Counted from the stretch's first letter, positions 16,166 to 25,624 are shown. The stretch is 64,000 nt of DNA from Micromonospora lupini str. Lupac 08 (GCF_000297395.2 NZ_HF570108.1:943685-1007684), one strand, 5' to 3'. Numbers and translations: made by a program. Notes: generated by a model from the letters alone, not told the origin.

Positions 16166-16459
16166 CTAGGTGAACGGTGTGCGCCTGGTCCACCCGACGA
16201 ACCGAGTGAACAGCGCCTCTGGTCCGGGCATGTCGTCGGGGTTGAGCCGCACCAGGTCCCCGGTCGCGTCGAACAGATATCCCGCCATCTCGACGGCCAG
16301 CCCGACCAGGTCGTCGTCGTACGCCGCTCGCAGGGTCAGGCGGGCGGACGGGCACGGCCAGGTGCCGCAGCCGCGCCGGCAGACCCAGATCGGGCGGACA
16401 GGCGCGTGTCCTACGGCGATCGGAGGGCGACGAGCAGGGGTTGCGTGGGGCGACGACAT
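16166..16459 (-). CDS. Small cysteine-motif protein, possible mobile-element cargo
   Basis: A 97-residue protein. A Pro/Arg-rich N-terminus is followed by WVCRRGCGTWPCPSAR (residues 25-40), a Cys-x3-Cys-x4-Cys pattern that could bind a metal, then an acidic helical C-terminus. Proteins with this WxC...CGxxWPCPxAR pattern are common in actinomycete integrative elements beside small HTH proteins; their function is not known to me. ATG 16459 has TTGACG and GACGAT (16466-16471 on the minus strand) spaced 17 apart and a 6-base gap to the start, so it may be leaderless. Divergent from the AlpA-like gene. Confidence 0.6.
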   Translation of the reverse strand: MSSPHATPARRPPIAVGHAPVRPIWVCRRGCGTWPCPSARLTLRAAYDDDLVGLAVEMAGYLFDATGDLVRLNPDDMPGPEALFTRFVGWTRRTPFT

Positions 16460-16561
16460 GCCCCCATCGTCGTGCAGCAGGTTACCTGCGTCAACAACGA
16501 ACACCAACAACGTCCAGCGTTGGTACTCAGCTATCACACGTTGTTGCCTACCGTCAAGGAC
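16460..16561. promoter_or_regulatory. Divergent promoter with inverted repeats
   Basis: Contains GCAGGTTACCTGC, a 13-base palindrome (16477-16489), and the inverted repeat CAACAACGT / ACGTTGTTG (16505-16513 and 16538-16546). A TACCGT -10 box at 16549-16554 ends 7 bases before ATG 16562. The region is clearly richer in A and T than its surroundings. The repeats are likely operator candidates for the HTH protein. Confidence 0.5.
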
Positions 16562-16744
16562 ATGGACCTGGTCGGCGTTGCGGAGATCCGAGAGATGCTC
16601 GGCGGGATCAGCCGGCAGCGGGTCAGCATCATCGCGAACAGCAAGGGGTTCCCCGACCCGGTTGCTGTGCTCGCGATGGGCAAGGTGTGGCGTCGGCGGG
16701 ATGTCGCCCGTTGGATCGCTGAACATCGCCCCAGCCAGGACTGA
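16562..16744 (+). CDS. AlpA/MerR-type helix-turn-helix protein
   Basis: A 60-residue protein made almost entirely of one winged-helix DNA-binding domain: VAEIREMLGGISRQRVSIIA followed by FPDPVAVLAMGKVWRRRDVARWI. This is the AlpA / excisionase-like type, often found in integrative elements. The start is set by the -10 box 7 bases upstream and by the domain boundary. An integrase is not present in the window, so if an element was here it is reduced. Downstream is a bulged hairpin terminator. Confidence 0.72.
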   Translation: MDLVGVAEIREMLGGISRQRVSIIANSKGFPDPVAVLAMGKVWRRRDVARWIAEHRPSQD

Positions 16745-16764
16745 GCCCACACGACAGCAGGAGT

Positions 16765-16790
16765 CCCGGTCACCCGTGCTGGGTGCCGGG
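16765..16790. terminator. Bulged hairpin between convergent genes
   Basis: CCCGGtCACCC (16765-16775, one bulged base) pairs with GGGTGCCGGG (16781-16790), followed by a T-rich stretch gcgtcttcgttct. It serves the HTH gene and perhaps the exporter gene from the other side. Confidence 0.5.
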
Positions 16791-16812
16791 GCGTCTTCGT
16801 TCTACGGCTGGG

Positions 16813-17784
16813 TCAGCGGCGGGCGGGTGGCGCGAGCGCGGCGATCAGCACGGCCACCATGGTCAGCGCGGCCCCGAGCAGGGTGTTCACGCCGGGGTGC
16901 GAGGCTGCGGTGGGCAGCACCAGGTCCAGTAGGACCGCCCCCACGATCTGGCCGGCGATGGTGGCCAGGCCGAGCAGCAGCACACCGGTGAACCGCACGA
17001 TCGCGGCGGCGATCGCGATGAACACGATGCCGATGGGTCCGCCCAGGTAGAGCCACGGCTCGCTCGGCAGGTGGCCGGTCGGCCAACCGCGTACCGCGAG
17101 GTCGATGGCGAACGCCACGAGCAGGGTGACCGTGCCGACGGCGAAGTTGACGAGCGTGGCGGTCAACGCGCTGTCGGCCGCCGCCCGGACCCGTCCGTTT
17201 ACCGCCTGCTGCCAGGCCGTGCCCACGCCCGCGACCAGCGGCAGCAGGGCCAGCGCCAGCGCGCCCGGAGCGCCGAGCCGGTCACCGACCGCCAGGCCGA
17301 CCGCGAGCACGGTGAGGACCGCGCCGGCCAGCCGTTGCCGGGTCACCGGCTGCCGGCCGGTCGGCCCGATGCCGGCCCGGTCCACGGCGAGGCTGCTGCC
17401 GGACTGGCCGGCTACCACGGCCACGGTGAACACCGCCACGCCCAACGTGCCGATGGTGAGGCCCTGGGAGGCCACCAGGAACGCGCCGCACATCCCGCCC
17501 AGGCACTGCCAGGGCCGGAGCGAGCCCGCCGCGAGGGCACGACGCAGCGCGGTCAGCCCCCGTCGCCCACCCGGGGTGGCGGGCACCAGCACGAGGAGCA
17601 CCACCAGGCCGATGCCGAACGAGACCACCGCGGCGGCGAAGCCGTCGGCCAGGCGTACGCCCAGCTCGCCGTTGATCCGGGACTGCACCGCCACCGCGAC
17701 CCCGGAGACCGACGCCAGCGCGACACCGAGAATCCGGCGGGTGGCCGACAGCGTCTGCGGGGTCGCCGTGTCGGTGCCGCTCAC
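16813..17784 (-). CDS. DMT-type exporter, duplicated YdcZ (DUF606) domain
   Basis: A 323-residue inner-membrane protein with about ten helices in two similar halves. Both begin with a small-residue helix followed by an Asn ([12 protein letters not shown] in half one, [15 protein letters not shown] in half two) as in YdcZ/DUF606 proteins. Members belong to the drug/metabolite transporter superfamily; the substrate is unknown. GTG 17784 overlaps the stop of glpX by four bases (GTGA), so it is translationally coupled to glpX on one mRNA. The stop is 22 bases from the hairpin at 16765-16790. Confidence 0.85.
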   Translation of the reverse strand: MSGTDTATPQTLSATRRILGVALASVSGVAVAVQSRINGELGVRLADGFAAAVVSFGIGLVVLLVLVPATPGGRRGLTALRRALAAGSLRPWQCLGGMCGAFLVASQGLTIGTLGVAVFTVAVVAGQSGSSLAVDRAGIGPTGRQPVTRQRLAGAVLTVLAVGLAVGDRLGAPGALALALLPLVAGVGTAWQQAVNGRVRAAADSALTATLVNFAVGTVTLLVAFAIDLAVRGWPTGHLPSEPWLYLGGPIGIVFIAIAAAIVRFTGVLLLGLATIAGQIVGAVLLDLVLPTAASHPGVNTLLGAALTMVAVLIAALAPPARR

Positions 17785-18812
17785 TCCTGCTCGGCCAGCG
17801 GACGACCGTCGAAGTCGACAGCGGAGTAGAGGGCCAGCTTCTCCAACCGGTGGTACGAGTCGATCACCCGGATGGTGCCGCTCTTCGAGCGCATCACGAT
17901 CGACTGGGTGTACGCGCCGCCGGCCCGGTACCGCACCCCGCGCAGCAGGTCCCCCGAGGTGACCCCGGTCGCCACGAAGAAGCAGTTGTCCCCGGTCACC
18001 AGGTCGTCAGTGGCGAGCACCCGGTCCAGGTCGTGCCCGGCGGCGAGCGCCTTCTCCCGTTCCTGGTCGTCCTGCGGCCAGAGCTTGGCCTGCATCGCCC
18101 CGCCCATGCACTTCAACGCGCAGGCCGAGATGATGCCCTCGGGCGTGCCGCCGATGCCCATCAGCACGTCGACGTCCGACTCGCCCCGGGCCGCCGCGAT
18201 GGTGCCGGCGATGTCGCCGTCGGAGATGAACCGGATGCCCGCCCCGGTCCGGCGGATCTGGGCGACCAGGTCTTCGTGGCGGCTGCGGTCCAGCACGCAG
18301 ACCGTCACCTCGGACACGTCGGTGCCCTTGACCTTGGCGATCCGGCGCAGGTTCTCGGCCACCCCGGCGTTGATGTCGATCACGTCGGCGTACGCAGGGC
18401 CGACGGCCAGCTTCTCCATGTAGAAGACCGCGCTCGGGTCGAACATGGCACCCCGCTCGCTGACGGCGAGCACCGCCACGGCATTCGGCATGCCCTTGCT
18501 CATCAGGGTGGTGCCGTCGACCGGGTCGACCGCGACGTCCACCTCCGGGCCGGTGCCGTCGCCGACGTGTTCGCCGTTGAAGAGCATCGGGGCGTTGTCC
18601 TTCTCGCCCTCGCCGATCACCACGACGCCGCGCATCTGAATGGAGTTGATCAGCTTGCGCATGGCATCGACGGCGGCCCCGTCGCCGCCTTCCTTGTCGC
18701 CCCGGCCGACCCAGCGGCCGGCGGCCATCGCCGCGGCCTCGGTGACCCGGACCAGGTCGAGGGCGAGGTTGCGGTCGAGATCCTGTGGGATCCGCGTCCT
18801 GGTGTTCGTCAT
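17781..18812 (-). CDS. glpX: Fructose-1,6-bisphosphatase, class II
   Basis: A 343-residue cytosolic enzyme hydrolysing fructose 1,6-bisphosphate in gluconeogenesis. The metal/substrate motif [13 protein letters not shown] and the family signature [21 protein letters not shown] are intact, as is the N-terminal [19 protein letters not shown] 18812 follows GAGGAGGAG with good spacing; the open frame upstream is Arg/Pro-rich and not coding-like. It leads an operon with the YdcZ-type exporter and is divergent from a DUF4245 gene, a pairing seen widely in actinobacteria. No class I enzyme is in the window. Confidence 0.96.
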   Translation of the reverse strand: MTNTRTRIPQDLDRNLALDLVRVTEAAAMAAGRWVGRGDKEGGDGAAVDAMRKLINSIQMRGVVVIGEGEKDNAPMLFNGEHVGDGTGPEVDVAVDPVDGTTLMSKGMPNAVAVLAVSERGAMFDPSAVFYMEKLAVGPAYADVIDINAGVAENLRRIAKVKGTDVSEVTVCVLDRSRHEDLVAQIRRTGAGIRFISDGDIAGTIAAARGESDVDVLMGIGGTPEGIISACALKCMGGAMQAKLWPQDDQEREKALAAGHDLDRVLATDDLVTGDNCFFVATGVTSGDLLRGVRYRAGGAYTQSIVMRSKSGTIRVIDSYHRLEKLALYSAVDFDGRPLAEQE

Positions 18813-18970
18813 GACGGCTGCTCCTCCTCGCGACGGTGCGGGGACGGCCGGCGGCGGAGCGGTCCCGCTGCCGGCTTTGTCGCTGATCCTCACACGATGG
18901 CCGACCGGGCGTCGGCGCGGGGCGGTGATGGGCCGGATACCGCCGGTCGGGCGGCTGCGAAGATGACGGG

Positions 18971-19822
18971 GTGGATCCCGCACAGCCTGCCGATCGCGTA
19001 CCCGCCGACCGCACGCCGCCCGACGGCCAGCCGCCGGTCGACCACCCCGTCGGCGCCGAGCCCGCCGCCACCGGCCCGACGGCGCCGGCCGTCGGTGAGC
19101 CGGCCCTTGTCGCCGGTGAGCCGGCGCCGGCTGCCGGTGCGCCCGCCCCTGTCGCTGGTGAGCCGGCCTTGGCTGCTGGTGAGCCCGCGCCGGAGGCGGT
19201 GGGGCAGCCGTCGGCGGCCGGGCCGGTGCCGGGTGACGCCGCAGGCGGGCCCGCCGCCGCCGCGGGGACCGGTGAGCGGCCCGCGCCGCCGCCGCGGGTG
19301 GCAGCGGCGGCGACCAAGGCCGAGCGGTCGCCCAAGGACATGGCGATCTCGCTGCTGGTGCTGCTGATCCCGATCGCGCTGCTGCTGGCGTTCTACCGGG
19401 GTTTCCTCGGCGGCGACCAGGCCACCACCGTCGATCCGGCTCCGGCGATCGAGCAGGCGCGGTCGGCGAACACCTTCCCGGTGAGCGAGCCGCAGGGGCT
19501 CGCCTCCGGCTGGCGTACGGTGAGCGCCCGCTACCAGACCGTCGAGGGCGGCGCGAACCTGCGGATCGGCTACCTCACGCCCGAGGGGCGAGGCGTCCAA
19601 CTGTTGCAGAGCAACGTGCCGGTGGAGCAACTGCTCCCGGCCGAGCTGACCGACCAGAGCCAGCCACAGGGCCCGACGGAGCTGGCCGGGCGCACCTGGC
19701 AGCGCTACACCGCCCGGGGGAACCAGCAGGCGCTTGTCCTGCTGGAGCCGACCCGCACGGTGCTCGTCGTCGGTGATGCCCGGGACAACGAGCTGCGCGA
19801 TCTCGCCGGCGCGCTGCGCTGA
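18971..19822 (+). CDS. DUF4245 membrane-anchored protein with Ala/Pro/Glu repeats
   Basis: A 283-residue protein. An N-terminal disordered region of about 120 residues is rich in Ala, Pro and Gly, with a tandem GEPA repeat at about residues 41-80. One membrane helix follows ([19 protein letters not shown], about 126-144), then an external DUF4245 domain with [15 protein letters not shown] and a closing [18 protein letters not shown]. The family is of unknown function but typically neighbours glpX in actinobacteria, as here (divergent, 158 bases apart). GTG 18971 is the only start that includes the whole repeat. Confidence 0.85.
   Translation: MDPAQPADRVPADRTPPDGQPPVDHPVGAEPAATGPTAPAVGEPALVAGEPAPAAGAPAPVAGEPALAAGEPAPEAVGQPSAAGPVPGDAAGGPAAAAGTGERPAPPPRVAAAATKAERSPKDMAISLLVLLIPIALLLAFYRGFLGGDQATTVDPAPAIEQARSANTFPVSEPQGLASGWRTVSARYQTVEGGANLRIGYLTPEGRGVQLLQSNVPVEQLLPAELTDQSQPQGPTELAGRTWQRYTARGNQQALVLLEPTRTVLVVGDARDNELRDLAGALR
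19094..19208 (+). repeat. Tandem codon repeat for (A)GEPAP units
   Basis: Imperfect repeat of about 24-27 bases encoding [17 protein letters not shown] units four to five times within the DUF4245 gene. Likely prone to copy-number change between strains. Confidence 0.6.
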
Positions 19823-19827
19823 CAGTC

Positions 19828-20079
19828 CGACATCGATACGCCCCCGCGTCGGTCGTCACCGCGCTGGGCGCGCAGGCCAAGGCGCTCCCGTTCACCGCCA
19901 GGCTGGACCCGCAGGGCCGCCTCACCGAGCTGGTCATCTCGGTGCCGGCCGCCGGTGAGACCGCGGCGCACGACATCAAGATCGGGTACGCGGGCTACGG
20001 CACCGGCACCGGCGCGAAGAAGCCGCCGGCGGACAAGGTCGTCGAGGCCTCGGCGGAGACGTACGAGCTGTTCAAGTAG
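19828..20079 (+). pseudogene. Orphan 3' fragment of an LppX/LprG-type lipoprotein gene
   Basis: From about 19828 an open frame without start codon translates to ASVVTALGAQAKALPFTAR and onward through PPADKVVEASAETYELFK to TAG 20077-20079. It matches the last 75 or so residues of the intact gene at 20314-21165 ([18 protein letters not shown] ... [18 protein letters not shown]). It has no signal sequence, lipobox or N-terminal domain, so it is a remnant of a tandem duplicate whose 5' part was lost. Its original terminator (20091-20121) is still in place. Codon use is still that of a gene, so decay looks recent. Confidence 0.8.
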
Positions 20080-20090
20080 GTAGGCACGAC

Positions 20091-20128
20091 GGATCGGGGT
20101 GGCCCTCGGCCACTCCGATCCTGCTTTT
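20091..20128 (+). terminator. Intrinsic terminator with T-tract
   Basis: GGATCGGGGTGGCC (20091-20104), loop CTC, GGCCACTCCGATCC (20108-20121), one G-T pair, then tgctttt. One of the few terminators here with a real T-run. Confidence 0.75.
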
Positions 20129-20313
20129 CGGCACAGATTGGCGCGAGCAACCGGACAGAAAGGGTGATTGTCCGACGCGTCGAGAGGGAACAAGGAGGGG
20201 GCGACCCGGGCGCGCTGCTCGGCCCGGATCGCGCGGCGTGGCCAACGGTGCTGCCGCGCCGCCCGGTTTCCGGCGCCGACCAGGTCGTCGGGTGACCCCC
20301 TTGGGAGACACGT

Positions 20314-21165
20314 ATGACTGTTCGACGACTCAGTGCCGGCCTGGTAGCCGCCGCTCTGTTCACGCCCGCCCTGGCCGCCTGCGCCGGCGGTACGACCGGC
20401 ACCGCCGGATCGACCGCGTCCCCGACGGTGAGCGCGTCCGGCGCGCCCAGCGCGTCCGGAGGTGCGCCGGTGTCGGGCGACGCCAAGCAGGCGCTGCTCG
20501 ACTCCACCAAGGAGATCAGCAACGGCAACTTCCGGTTCACGCTCTCCGGCGCCGGTTCGACGGCCGAGGGGCAGGTGCACCAGCCGAGTCAGAGTGCCGC
20601 GATGAAGTTCTCCATCGGCGGCCCCTCGTCCGACCTGGCGATGAAGCTCGACGTGATCCACGCCAAGCCGGACAGCTGGGTGAAGCTGGAGCTGACCGGC
20701 CCCACCGCCGACAGCCTGCCCGCCATCAAGCAGCTCAACCTCGGCAAGTACCAGCACCTCGACCAGGCGCGCATCAAGGGCAACAAGAACCTCGGCTTCG
20801 ACTTCGAGAAGGTCGACCCGGCCGGCAGCGCGGTGCTGACCCAGGGCATCACCGAGGTCCGCAGCACCGGCACCGGCACGTACGCCGGCACCATCGACGT
20901 GACCAAGGCCGCCGAGGCCGGTTCGCTGAACGCCGCCACGATCGCCGCGCTGGGCACCCAGGCGAAGACCGTCCCGTTCACCGCGAAGGTCGATCCGCAG
21001 GGCCGGCTCAGCGAGCTGGTGCTGCAACTCCCGGCCGGCGGGCAGACCGCCGCCCAGGAGATCCGGATGACGTACTCCGACTACGGTTCCGCCACCGCCG
21101 CGCAGAAGCCGCCGGCGGACCAGGTCGTCGAGGCGCCGGCCGAGCTCTACAGCCTGTTCAACTGA
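20314..21165 (+). CDS. LppX/LprG-type lipoprotein
   Basis: A 283-residue exported lipoprotein. The signal peptide ends in a lipobox LAAC with Cys23 as the acylation site. A Ser/Thr/Ala/Gly linker (about 24-55) leads to a single domain with beta-rich pattern ([55 protein letters not shown]). It resembles the LppX_LprAFG family, which carry lipids or lipoglycans across the envelope in mycobacteria; this assignment is by pattern and moderate. ATG 20314 has GGGAGA upstream. A 3' copy of this gene lies just upstream as a pseudogene. Confidence 0.82.
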   Translation: MTVRRLSAGLVAAALFTPALAACAGGTTGTAGSTASPTVSASGAPSASGGAPVSGDAKQALLDSTKEISNGNFRFTLSGAGSTAEGQVHQPSQSAAMKFSIGGPSSDLAMKLDVIHAKPDSWVKLELTGPTADSLPAIKQLNLGKYQHLDQARIKGNKNLGFDFEKVDPAGSAVLTQGITEVRSTGTGTYAGTIDVTKAAEAGSLNAATIAALGTQAKTVPFTAKVDPQGRLSELVLQLPAGGQTAAQEIRMTYSDYGSATAAQKPPADQVVEAPAELYSLFN

Positions 21166-21229
21166 TCGTCGTACGTCGGTGGGGCGGCTCCGGTCGCCCC
21201 ACCGGCGGTTCCCGTCTCCCGGCCTGCGA

Positions 21230-21460
21230 TCAGGAGGTGGGGTCCTGGCGGGCGGCGTCGATCCGTGCCCGGGCGCCGTCCAACCAGCGCTGGCAGATCA
21301 CCGCCAGCGCCTCGCCGCGCTCCCAGAGCGCAAGCGACTCCTCCAGGGACGTGCCGCCGGCCTCCAGCCGCTCGACCACCGAGGCCAGTTCGGCGCGGGC
21401 CTGCTCGTAGCTGAGCCGCTCGTCCGGCCCGGCCTTCGTGTCGTCAGTCATCGCGTCCAT
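21230..21460 (-). CDS. xseB: Exodeoxyribonuclease VII small subunit
   Basis: A 76-residue helical protein that joins XseA to form exonuclease VII. The family core [20 protein letters not shown] and [15 protein letters not shown] is complete, followed by [17 protein letters not shown] 21460 or the in-frame ATG 21451 could be used. It lies 21 bases after xseA on the same strand, as expected for the pair. Confidence 0.95.
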   Translation of the reverse strand: MDAMTDDTKAGPDERLSYEQARAELASVVERLEAGGTSLEESLALWERGEALAVICQRWLDGARARIDAARQDPTS

Positions 21461-21481
21461 CTCAGCACACCCCTGTCCGGG

Positions 21482-22732
21482 TCACCGCGTCGCCACGTCA
21501 CCGTCGACCGTCGCGGCCAGCTCGCCGTCGGCGAGGCGTACCCGCAGCGGGTCGCCCTTGCCGACCTCGGTCGCCGCCCGCACGACGTGCCCGTCGGCGC
21601 GTTGCACGATCGCGTACCCCCGGTCGAGGGTGGCGGCGGGGGAGAGGGCGCGCAGTCGGGCCAGGGTGTGCCGCAGGTCGTCGTCGGCGCCGGCGAGCCG
21701 GTGGTCCAGGCAGCGGCCGGCGCGCTGACGCAGCGCGGCCAGCTCGGTCGCGCGGTGCTCCACCATCACCTGGGGCCGGGCCAGCACCGGCCGGGACCGC
21801 AAGCTGTCGAGGCGGTGGGACTCCCGGTCCACCAGGTTGCGGACCGCCCGCTGGAGGCGGTGTCGGGCCTGGCCGATGAGGCGTACCTCCTCGGTGAGGT
21901 CGGGGACCACGCGCTTGGCCGCGTCGGTAGGGGTGGAGGCGCGCAGGTCGGCGACGTAGTCGATGAGCGGCGCGTCCGTCTCGTGGCCGATCGCGCTGAC
22001 CACCGGGGTACGACAGCCGAACACGGCCCGGCAGAGCGCCTCGTCGGAGAACGGCAGAAGGTCCTCGATGCCGCCACCGCCCCGGGCGATGATGATCACG
22101 TCGATGCTCGGATCCGCGTCCAGCACCTTGAGCGCGTCGATGATCTGCGGCACGGCGGACGGGCCCTGCACTGCCACGTTCACCGTCCGGAACTCCACGG
22201 CGGGCCAGCGTCGCCGGGCGTTTGTCAGCACGTCCCGCTCGGCTGCCGACGCGCGGCCGGTGATCAGCCCGATCCGGCCCGGAAGGAACGGCAGTCGTCG
22301 CTTGCGGGCCCGGTCGAACAACCCCTCGGCGGCGAGCAGCTTCTTGAGCTTCTCCAGCCGGGCCAGCAGCTCACCGAGCCCCACCTGCCGGATCTCGTCG
22401 GCCCGCAGGCTCAGCGTGCCCCGCGCGGCGTAGAACTCCGGCTTGGCGTGCAGCACCACGCGGGCGCCCTCACGCAGCTCCGGCGCGCCGGCGTCCAGCA
22501 CGTCGCGGTTGGTGGTGACGGTCAGACTCAGGTCGGCCGACGGGTCACGCAGGGTCAGGAAGACGGTGGTGGCACCGGGACGGCGGCTGATCTGCGCCAC
22601 CTGACCGTCCACCCACACCCAGCCCAGCTTGGCGATCCACGCTCCGACCTTCTGCGAGACGACCCGAACCGGCCAGGGCTCCTCCGCGCTGCTGCGCGCA
22701 GCTTCCCCACTGCCCCCACTCACCGCACTCAC
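21482..22732 (-). CDS. xseA: Exodeoxyribonuclease VII large subunit
   Basis: A 416-residue catalytic subunit degrading single-stranded DNA. The N-terminal OB-fold ([26 protein letters not shown] ... [15 protein letters not shown]) is followed by the catalytic core with [36 protein letters not shown] and [33 protein letters not shown], all typical and intact, then a helical arm. The start codon at 22732 is divergent from ispH across 75 bases. The xseA-xseB pair next to ispH is a common actinobacterial order. Confidence 0.95.
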   Translation of the reverse strand: MSAVSGGSGEAARSSAEEPWPVRVVSQKVGAWIAKLGWVWVDGQVAQISRRPGATTVFLTLRDPSADLSLTVTTNRDVLDAGAPELREGARVVLHAKPEFYAARGTLSLRADEIRQVGLGELLARLEKLKKLLAAEGLFDRARKRRLPFLPGRIGLITGRASAAERDVLTNARRRWPAVEFRTVNVAVQGPSAVPQIIDALKVLDADPSIDVIIIARGGGGIEDLLPFSDEALCRAVFGCRTPVVSAIGHETDAPLIDYVADLRASTPTDAAKRVVPDLTEEVRLIGQARHRLQRAVRNLVDRESHRLDSLRSRPVLARPQVMVEHRATELAALRQRAGRCLDHRLAGADDDLRHTLARLRALSPAATLDRGYAIVQRADGHVVRAATEVGKGDPLRVRLADGELAATVDGDVATR

Positions 22733-22795
22733 CCGCCCACCCTACGACCACCCCCGCTGGGGGTCGGGGTCCGGGCCGGGGTCTGGGTGGGCACG

Positions 22796-22801
22796 TACGA
22801 T
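22796..22801 (+). promoter_or_regulatory. -10 box of leaderless ispH
   Basis: TACGAT six bases before GTG 22808. The intervening GGGGGA could also act as a weak ribosome site. Confidence 0.5.
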
Positions 22802-22807
22802 GGGGGA

Positions 22808-23782
22808 GTGACTGATCTCCGGACCGGCAAGCGCGTGCTCCTGGCCAAGCCCCGCGGCTACTGCGCAGGTGTGGATCGCGCCGTGCAGACCGTCGAGGAG
22901 GCGCTGAAGCTCTACGGCGCCCCGATCTACGTGCGCAAGCAGATCGTGCACAACAAGCACGTCGTGCAGACGCTGGAGGCCCAGGGCGCGATCTTCGTGG
23001 AGGAGAACGAGGAGGTGCCCGAGGGCGCAACCGTCATCTTCTCCGCGCACGGCGTGGCGCCGGAGGTCTACGAGCAGGCCCGGGAACGCTCCCTGAAGGC
23101 CATCGACGCGACCTGCCCGCTGGTCACCAAGGTCCACCAGGAGGCGAAGCGCTTCGCCGCCGAGGACTACGACATCCTGCTGATCGGCCACGAGGGGCAC
23201 GAGGAGGTCATCGGTACCGCCGGTGAGGCGCCCGCGCACATCCAGCTCGTGGACGGTCCGGACGGCGTCGACAAGATCACCGTTCGTGACCCGGAGAAGG
23301 TCGTCTGGCTCTCCCAGACCACGCTCTCGGTGGACGAGACGCTGGAGACGGTCGCCCGGCTCAAGACCCGCCTGCCGCTGCTCCAGTCCCCGCCCAGCGA
23401 CGACATCTGCTACGCCACGTCCAACCGGCAGCACGTCGTCAAGGAGATCGCCCCCGAGTGCGACGTGGTGATCGTCGTCGGCTCGACGAACTCCTCCAAC
23501 TCGGTGCGGCTGGTCGAGGTCGCCCTGGACGCCGGCGCCCGCGCCGGTCACCTGGTCGACTTCGCCCACGAGATCGACGACGCCTGGCTGACCGACGCCC
23601 GTACGGTCGGGGTGTCCTCCGGCGCGAGCGTCCCGGAGGACCTGGTCAACGATGTGCTGACGCACCTGGCCGCACGCGGGTTCGCCGACGTCGAGGAGAT
23701 CACCACCGCCAACGAGCGGCTCGTCTTCTCGCTTCCCCAGGAGCTGAAGCGCGACATGAAGGCCGCCGCGGCCCGCGGCTGA
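22808..23782 (+). CDS. ispH: 4-hydroxy-3-methylbut-2-enyl diphosphate reductase
   Basis: A 324-residue iron-sulfur enzyme carrying out the last step of the MEP pathway, giving isopentenyl and dimethylallyl diphosphate. The three cluster cysteines are Cys19 ([12 protein letters not shown]), Cys103 ([10 protein letters not shown]) and Cys201 ([11 protein letters not shown]). Substrate motifs VHNKHVV, FSAHGV and [10 protein letters not shown] are present. Length is normal. GTG 22808 follows a -10 box by 6 bases. The product would feed the cis-prenyltransferase and the reductase-like flavoprotein encoded at 4728-6672. Confidence 0.97.
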   Translation: MTDLRTGKRVLLAKPRGYCAGVDRAVQTVEEALKLYGAPIYVRKQIVHNKHVVQTLEAQGAIFVEENEEVPEGATVIFSAHGVAPEVYEQARERSLKAIDATCPLVTKVHQEAKRFAAEDYDILLIGHEGHEEVIGTAGEAPAHIQLVDGPDGVDKITVRDPEKVVWLSQTTLSVDETLETVARLKTRLPLLQSPPSDDICYATSNRQHVVKEIAPECDVVIVVGSTNSSNSVRLVEVALDAGARAGHLVDFAHEIDDAWLTDARTVGVSSGASVPEDLVNDVLTHLAARGFADVEEITTANERLVFSLPQELKRDMKAAAARG

Positions 23783-23821
23783 GCACCTTCGGGCGACGGC
23801 GGGCACGACGCCCCGCCGGGG

Positions 23822-23981
23822 CCTCAAGCGGCGATCACGGCGGACCGCCGTGCCGCCGGGCCTCAAACGGCGATAACGACGGATCGCCGTGCCACCGGGG
23901 CGCAAGCGGCGATCACGGCACCGCCGTGCCGCCGCGGCCGCAAGCGGCGGACCGCGGCGGGAACGCCGTGCCGTCCCGGTG
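23822..23981. repeat. Four degenerate 39-bp tandem repeats
   Basis: Four head-to-tail copies of a unit near CAAGCGGCGATCACGGCGGA... ending GCCGTGCCGCCGG: about 23822-23860, 23861-23900, 23901-23938 and 23939-23981, the last most diverged. Each copy can form a small cggc/gccg hairpin. They fill the gap between ispH and the next lipoprotein gene and may act as a terminator array or be a minisatellite. Confidence 0.7.
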
Positions 23982-23994
23982 CGTCGAAGGCGGC

Positions 23995-24405
23995 ATGAGG
24001 ACATTTCGGCTCGTCGTCCCCGCCCTGGTCGTCTGCGCGGCGCTGAGCGCCTGCGGTGGGACGGACGGCCCCGCCACCCCCGGCACGCCCTCGACAACGA
24101 GCGACCAGCCCACCTCGGCGTCGTCGAGCACTCCCACCCCGGCGACCACACCCTCCCCGCCGCTCAAGTCGCCGGGCGGGCCCACCGTCCCGCCTCCGGT
24201 CGGCGCCACCGAACTCACCGGCACGATCACCGCCGGGGTGGAGCCGAACTGCCTGCTGCTCGACGGGTACCTGCTGGTGGGTGGCCCGCGGGACGTACTG
24301 GCCGCCGGCGCCCGGGTGACCGTCACCGGCCGGGTGGAGACGGGCACGATGACCACCTGCCAGCAGGGCACGCCGTTCGTCGTGGAGGGCGCCCACCGCA
24401 GCTGA
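23995..24405 (+). CDS. Small lipoprotein
   Basis: A 136-residue exported lipoprotein with lipobox LSAC (Cys20), then a Thr/Ser/Pro-rich linker of about 50 residues and a compact domain TELTGTITAGVEPNCLLLDG ... ARVTVTGRVETGTMTTCQQG. The two cysteines of that domain may form a disulfide. The TGTI..GVE.NCLLL pattern looks like a small beta-barrel of unknown function. ATG 23995 has AAGG five bases upstream and begins 14 bases after the tandem repeat array. Confidence 0.8.
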   Translation: MRTFRLVVPALVVCAALSACGGTDGPATPGTPSTTSDQPTSASSSTPTPATTPSPPLKSPGGPTVPPPVGATELTGTITAGVEPNCLLLDGYLLVGGPRDVLAAGARVTVTGRVETGTMTTCQQGTPFVVEGAHRS

Positions 24406-24421
24406 CGACCACGGCGCCCGG

Positions 24422-25570
24422 TCAGCGGTCGGCGTCGTCCAGCAGCTCCGGTGCCTGCGGCTGGCGCGGGGTCAGCTCGATCTGGGCGGGGGTCGCCAGG
24501 TCGTCGTCCGAGACGCCCAGCTCGGCGAGCTTTCGGGCGCTGACCAGCACCCGAGCCTCCAGCGAGCCGACCGCCCTGTTGTACGCGGTCACCGCGCCGG
24601 CCAGCGACGAGCCGAGCTTGCCCACGTGGTCACCGAGGGTGGAGAGCCGGCCGTACAGCTCCCGGGCGAGGGTGTGCACCGCCAGCGCGTTGCGGGCCAG
24701 CGCCTCCTGCCGCCACGAGTAGGCCACCGTGCGGAGCAGGGCGACCAGGGTGGCCGGCGTGGCCAGCACCACGTTGCGGGTGAACGCGTGCTCCAGCAGC
24801 GTCGGGTCGCGTTGGAGCGCGACGTCGAGGAACGGGTCGGCGGGCACGAACAGGACCACGAACTCGGGCGAGCTGTCGAACGCGGTCCAGTACGACTTGG
24901 CGGCCAGGGCGTCGACGTGCCCCCGCAGGTGCCGGGCGTGCGCGTCGAGGTGGGTGTCCCGGCCGCGCTCGTCGCGGGCCTCCATGGCGGTGAGGTACGC
25001 GTCGAACGGCGCCTTCGCGTCCACCACCACCGACCGGCCGCCGTGCAGGCGCACCACCAGATCAGGGCGGACGACCTGGTCGTCGGTGGCGGCGGTCACC
25101 TGCTCGGAGAAGTCACAGTGCTCCAGCATGCCGGCCGCCTCGACGATCCGGCGCAGTTGGTGTTCACCCCAGCGGCCCCGCACCTGCGGCGCGCGCAGCG
25201 CGGCGACCAGCTGCTTGGTCTCGGTGCGCAGCTCCCCGGAGACCGCGTTCATCGAGCGGACCTGCTCGCGCAGCTCGGCGTACGCGTCGACCCGGTCGTG
25301 CTCCAGCTCGGCGACCCGCTGCTCGTAGCGGCGCAGGCTGTCGTGCAGCGGCGCCACGGCACGGGCCACCGCCTCCTGCGACTGCGCGGTGGCCTCGTAG
25401 CTCAGTGCCCGCATGGACTGCTCCAGCCGCCCCTCGCCCTCCCGGGTCGCCGTCAGGGTGGCATCCAGTCTGGCGATGTCGGCCGCCGACCGGGACCGGG
25501 CCGCGAGCCAGCCCACCGCCCCGCCGGCGCCAAGGCACACGATCACCACCAGCAACGTCGAGACGTCCAT
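24422..25570 (-). CDS. rmuC: DNA recombination protein RmuC
   Basis: A 382-residue protein with one N-terminal membrane helix (STLLVVIVCLGAGGAVGWLAA), a long coiled coil (about residues 35-130) and the RmuC nuclease-like domain with VRGRWGEHQLRRIVEAAGM, PDLVVRLHGGRSVVVDAKAPFDAYL, EFVVLFVPADPFLDVAL and a C-terminal helical part (LYGRLSTLGDHVGKLGSSL). RmuC limits inversions at short inverted repeats and has PD-(D/E)XK-like features. ATG 25570 starts at the membrane helix; the much longer open frame upstream is antisense to the next gene. It is convergent with the small lipoprotein gene. Confidence 0.92.
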   Translation of the reverse strand: MDVSTLLVVIVCLGAGGAVGWLAARSRSAADIARLDATLTATREGEGRLEQSMRALSYEATAQSQEAVARAVAPLHDSLRRYEQRVAELEHDRVDAYAELREQVRSMNAVSGELRTETKQLVAALRAPQVRGRWGEHQLRRIVEAAGMLEHCDFSEQVTAATDDQVVRPDLVVRLHGGRSVVVDAKAPFDAYLTAMEARDERGRDTHLDAHARHLRGHVDALAAKSYWTAFDSSPEFVVLFVPADPFLDVALQRDPTLLEHAFTRNVVLATPATLVALLRTVAYSWRQEALARNALAVHTLARELYGRLSTLGDHVGKLGSSLAGAVTAYNRAVGSLEARVLVSARKLAELGVSDDDLATPAQIELTPRQPQAPELLDDADR

Positions 25571-25611
25571 CACCGGAGCTTGCCAGACGGGTACGACGTG
25601 ACACCCGGGGG

Positions 25612-25617
25612 TACGTT
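25612..25617 (+). promoter_or_regulatory. -10 box of leaderless gene at 25625
   Basis: TACGTT seven bases before ATG 25625; no ribosome site. Confidence 0.5.
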
Positions 25618-25624
25618 CGATGGC

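Noticed and set aside
23822..23981. CRISPR-like array
   Set aside because: Repeats are degenerate and directly adjoining, with no spacers and no cas genes.
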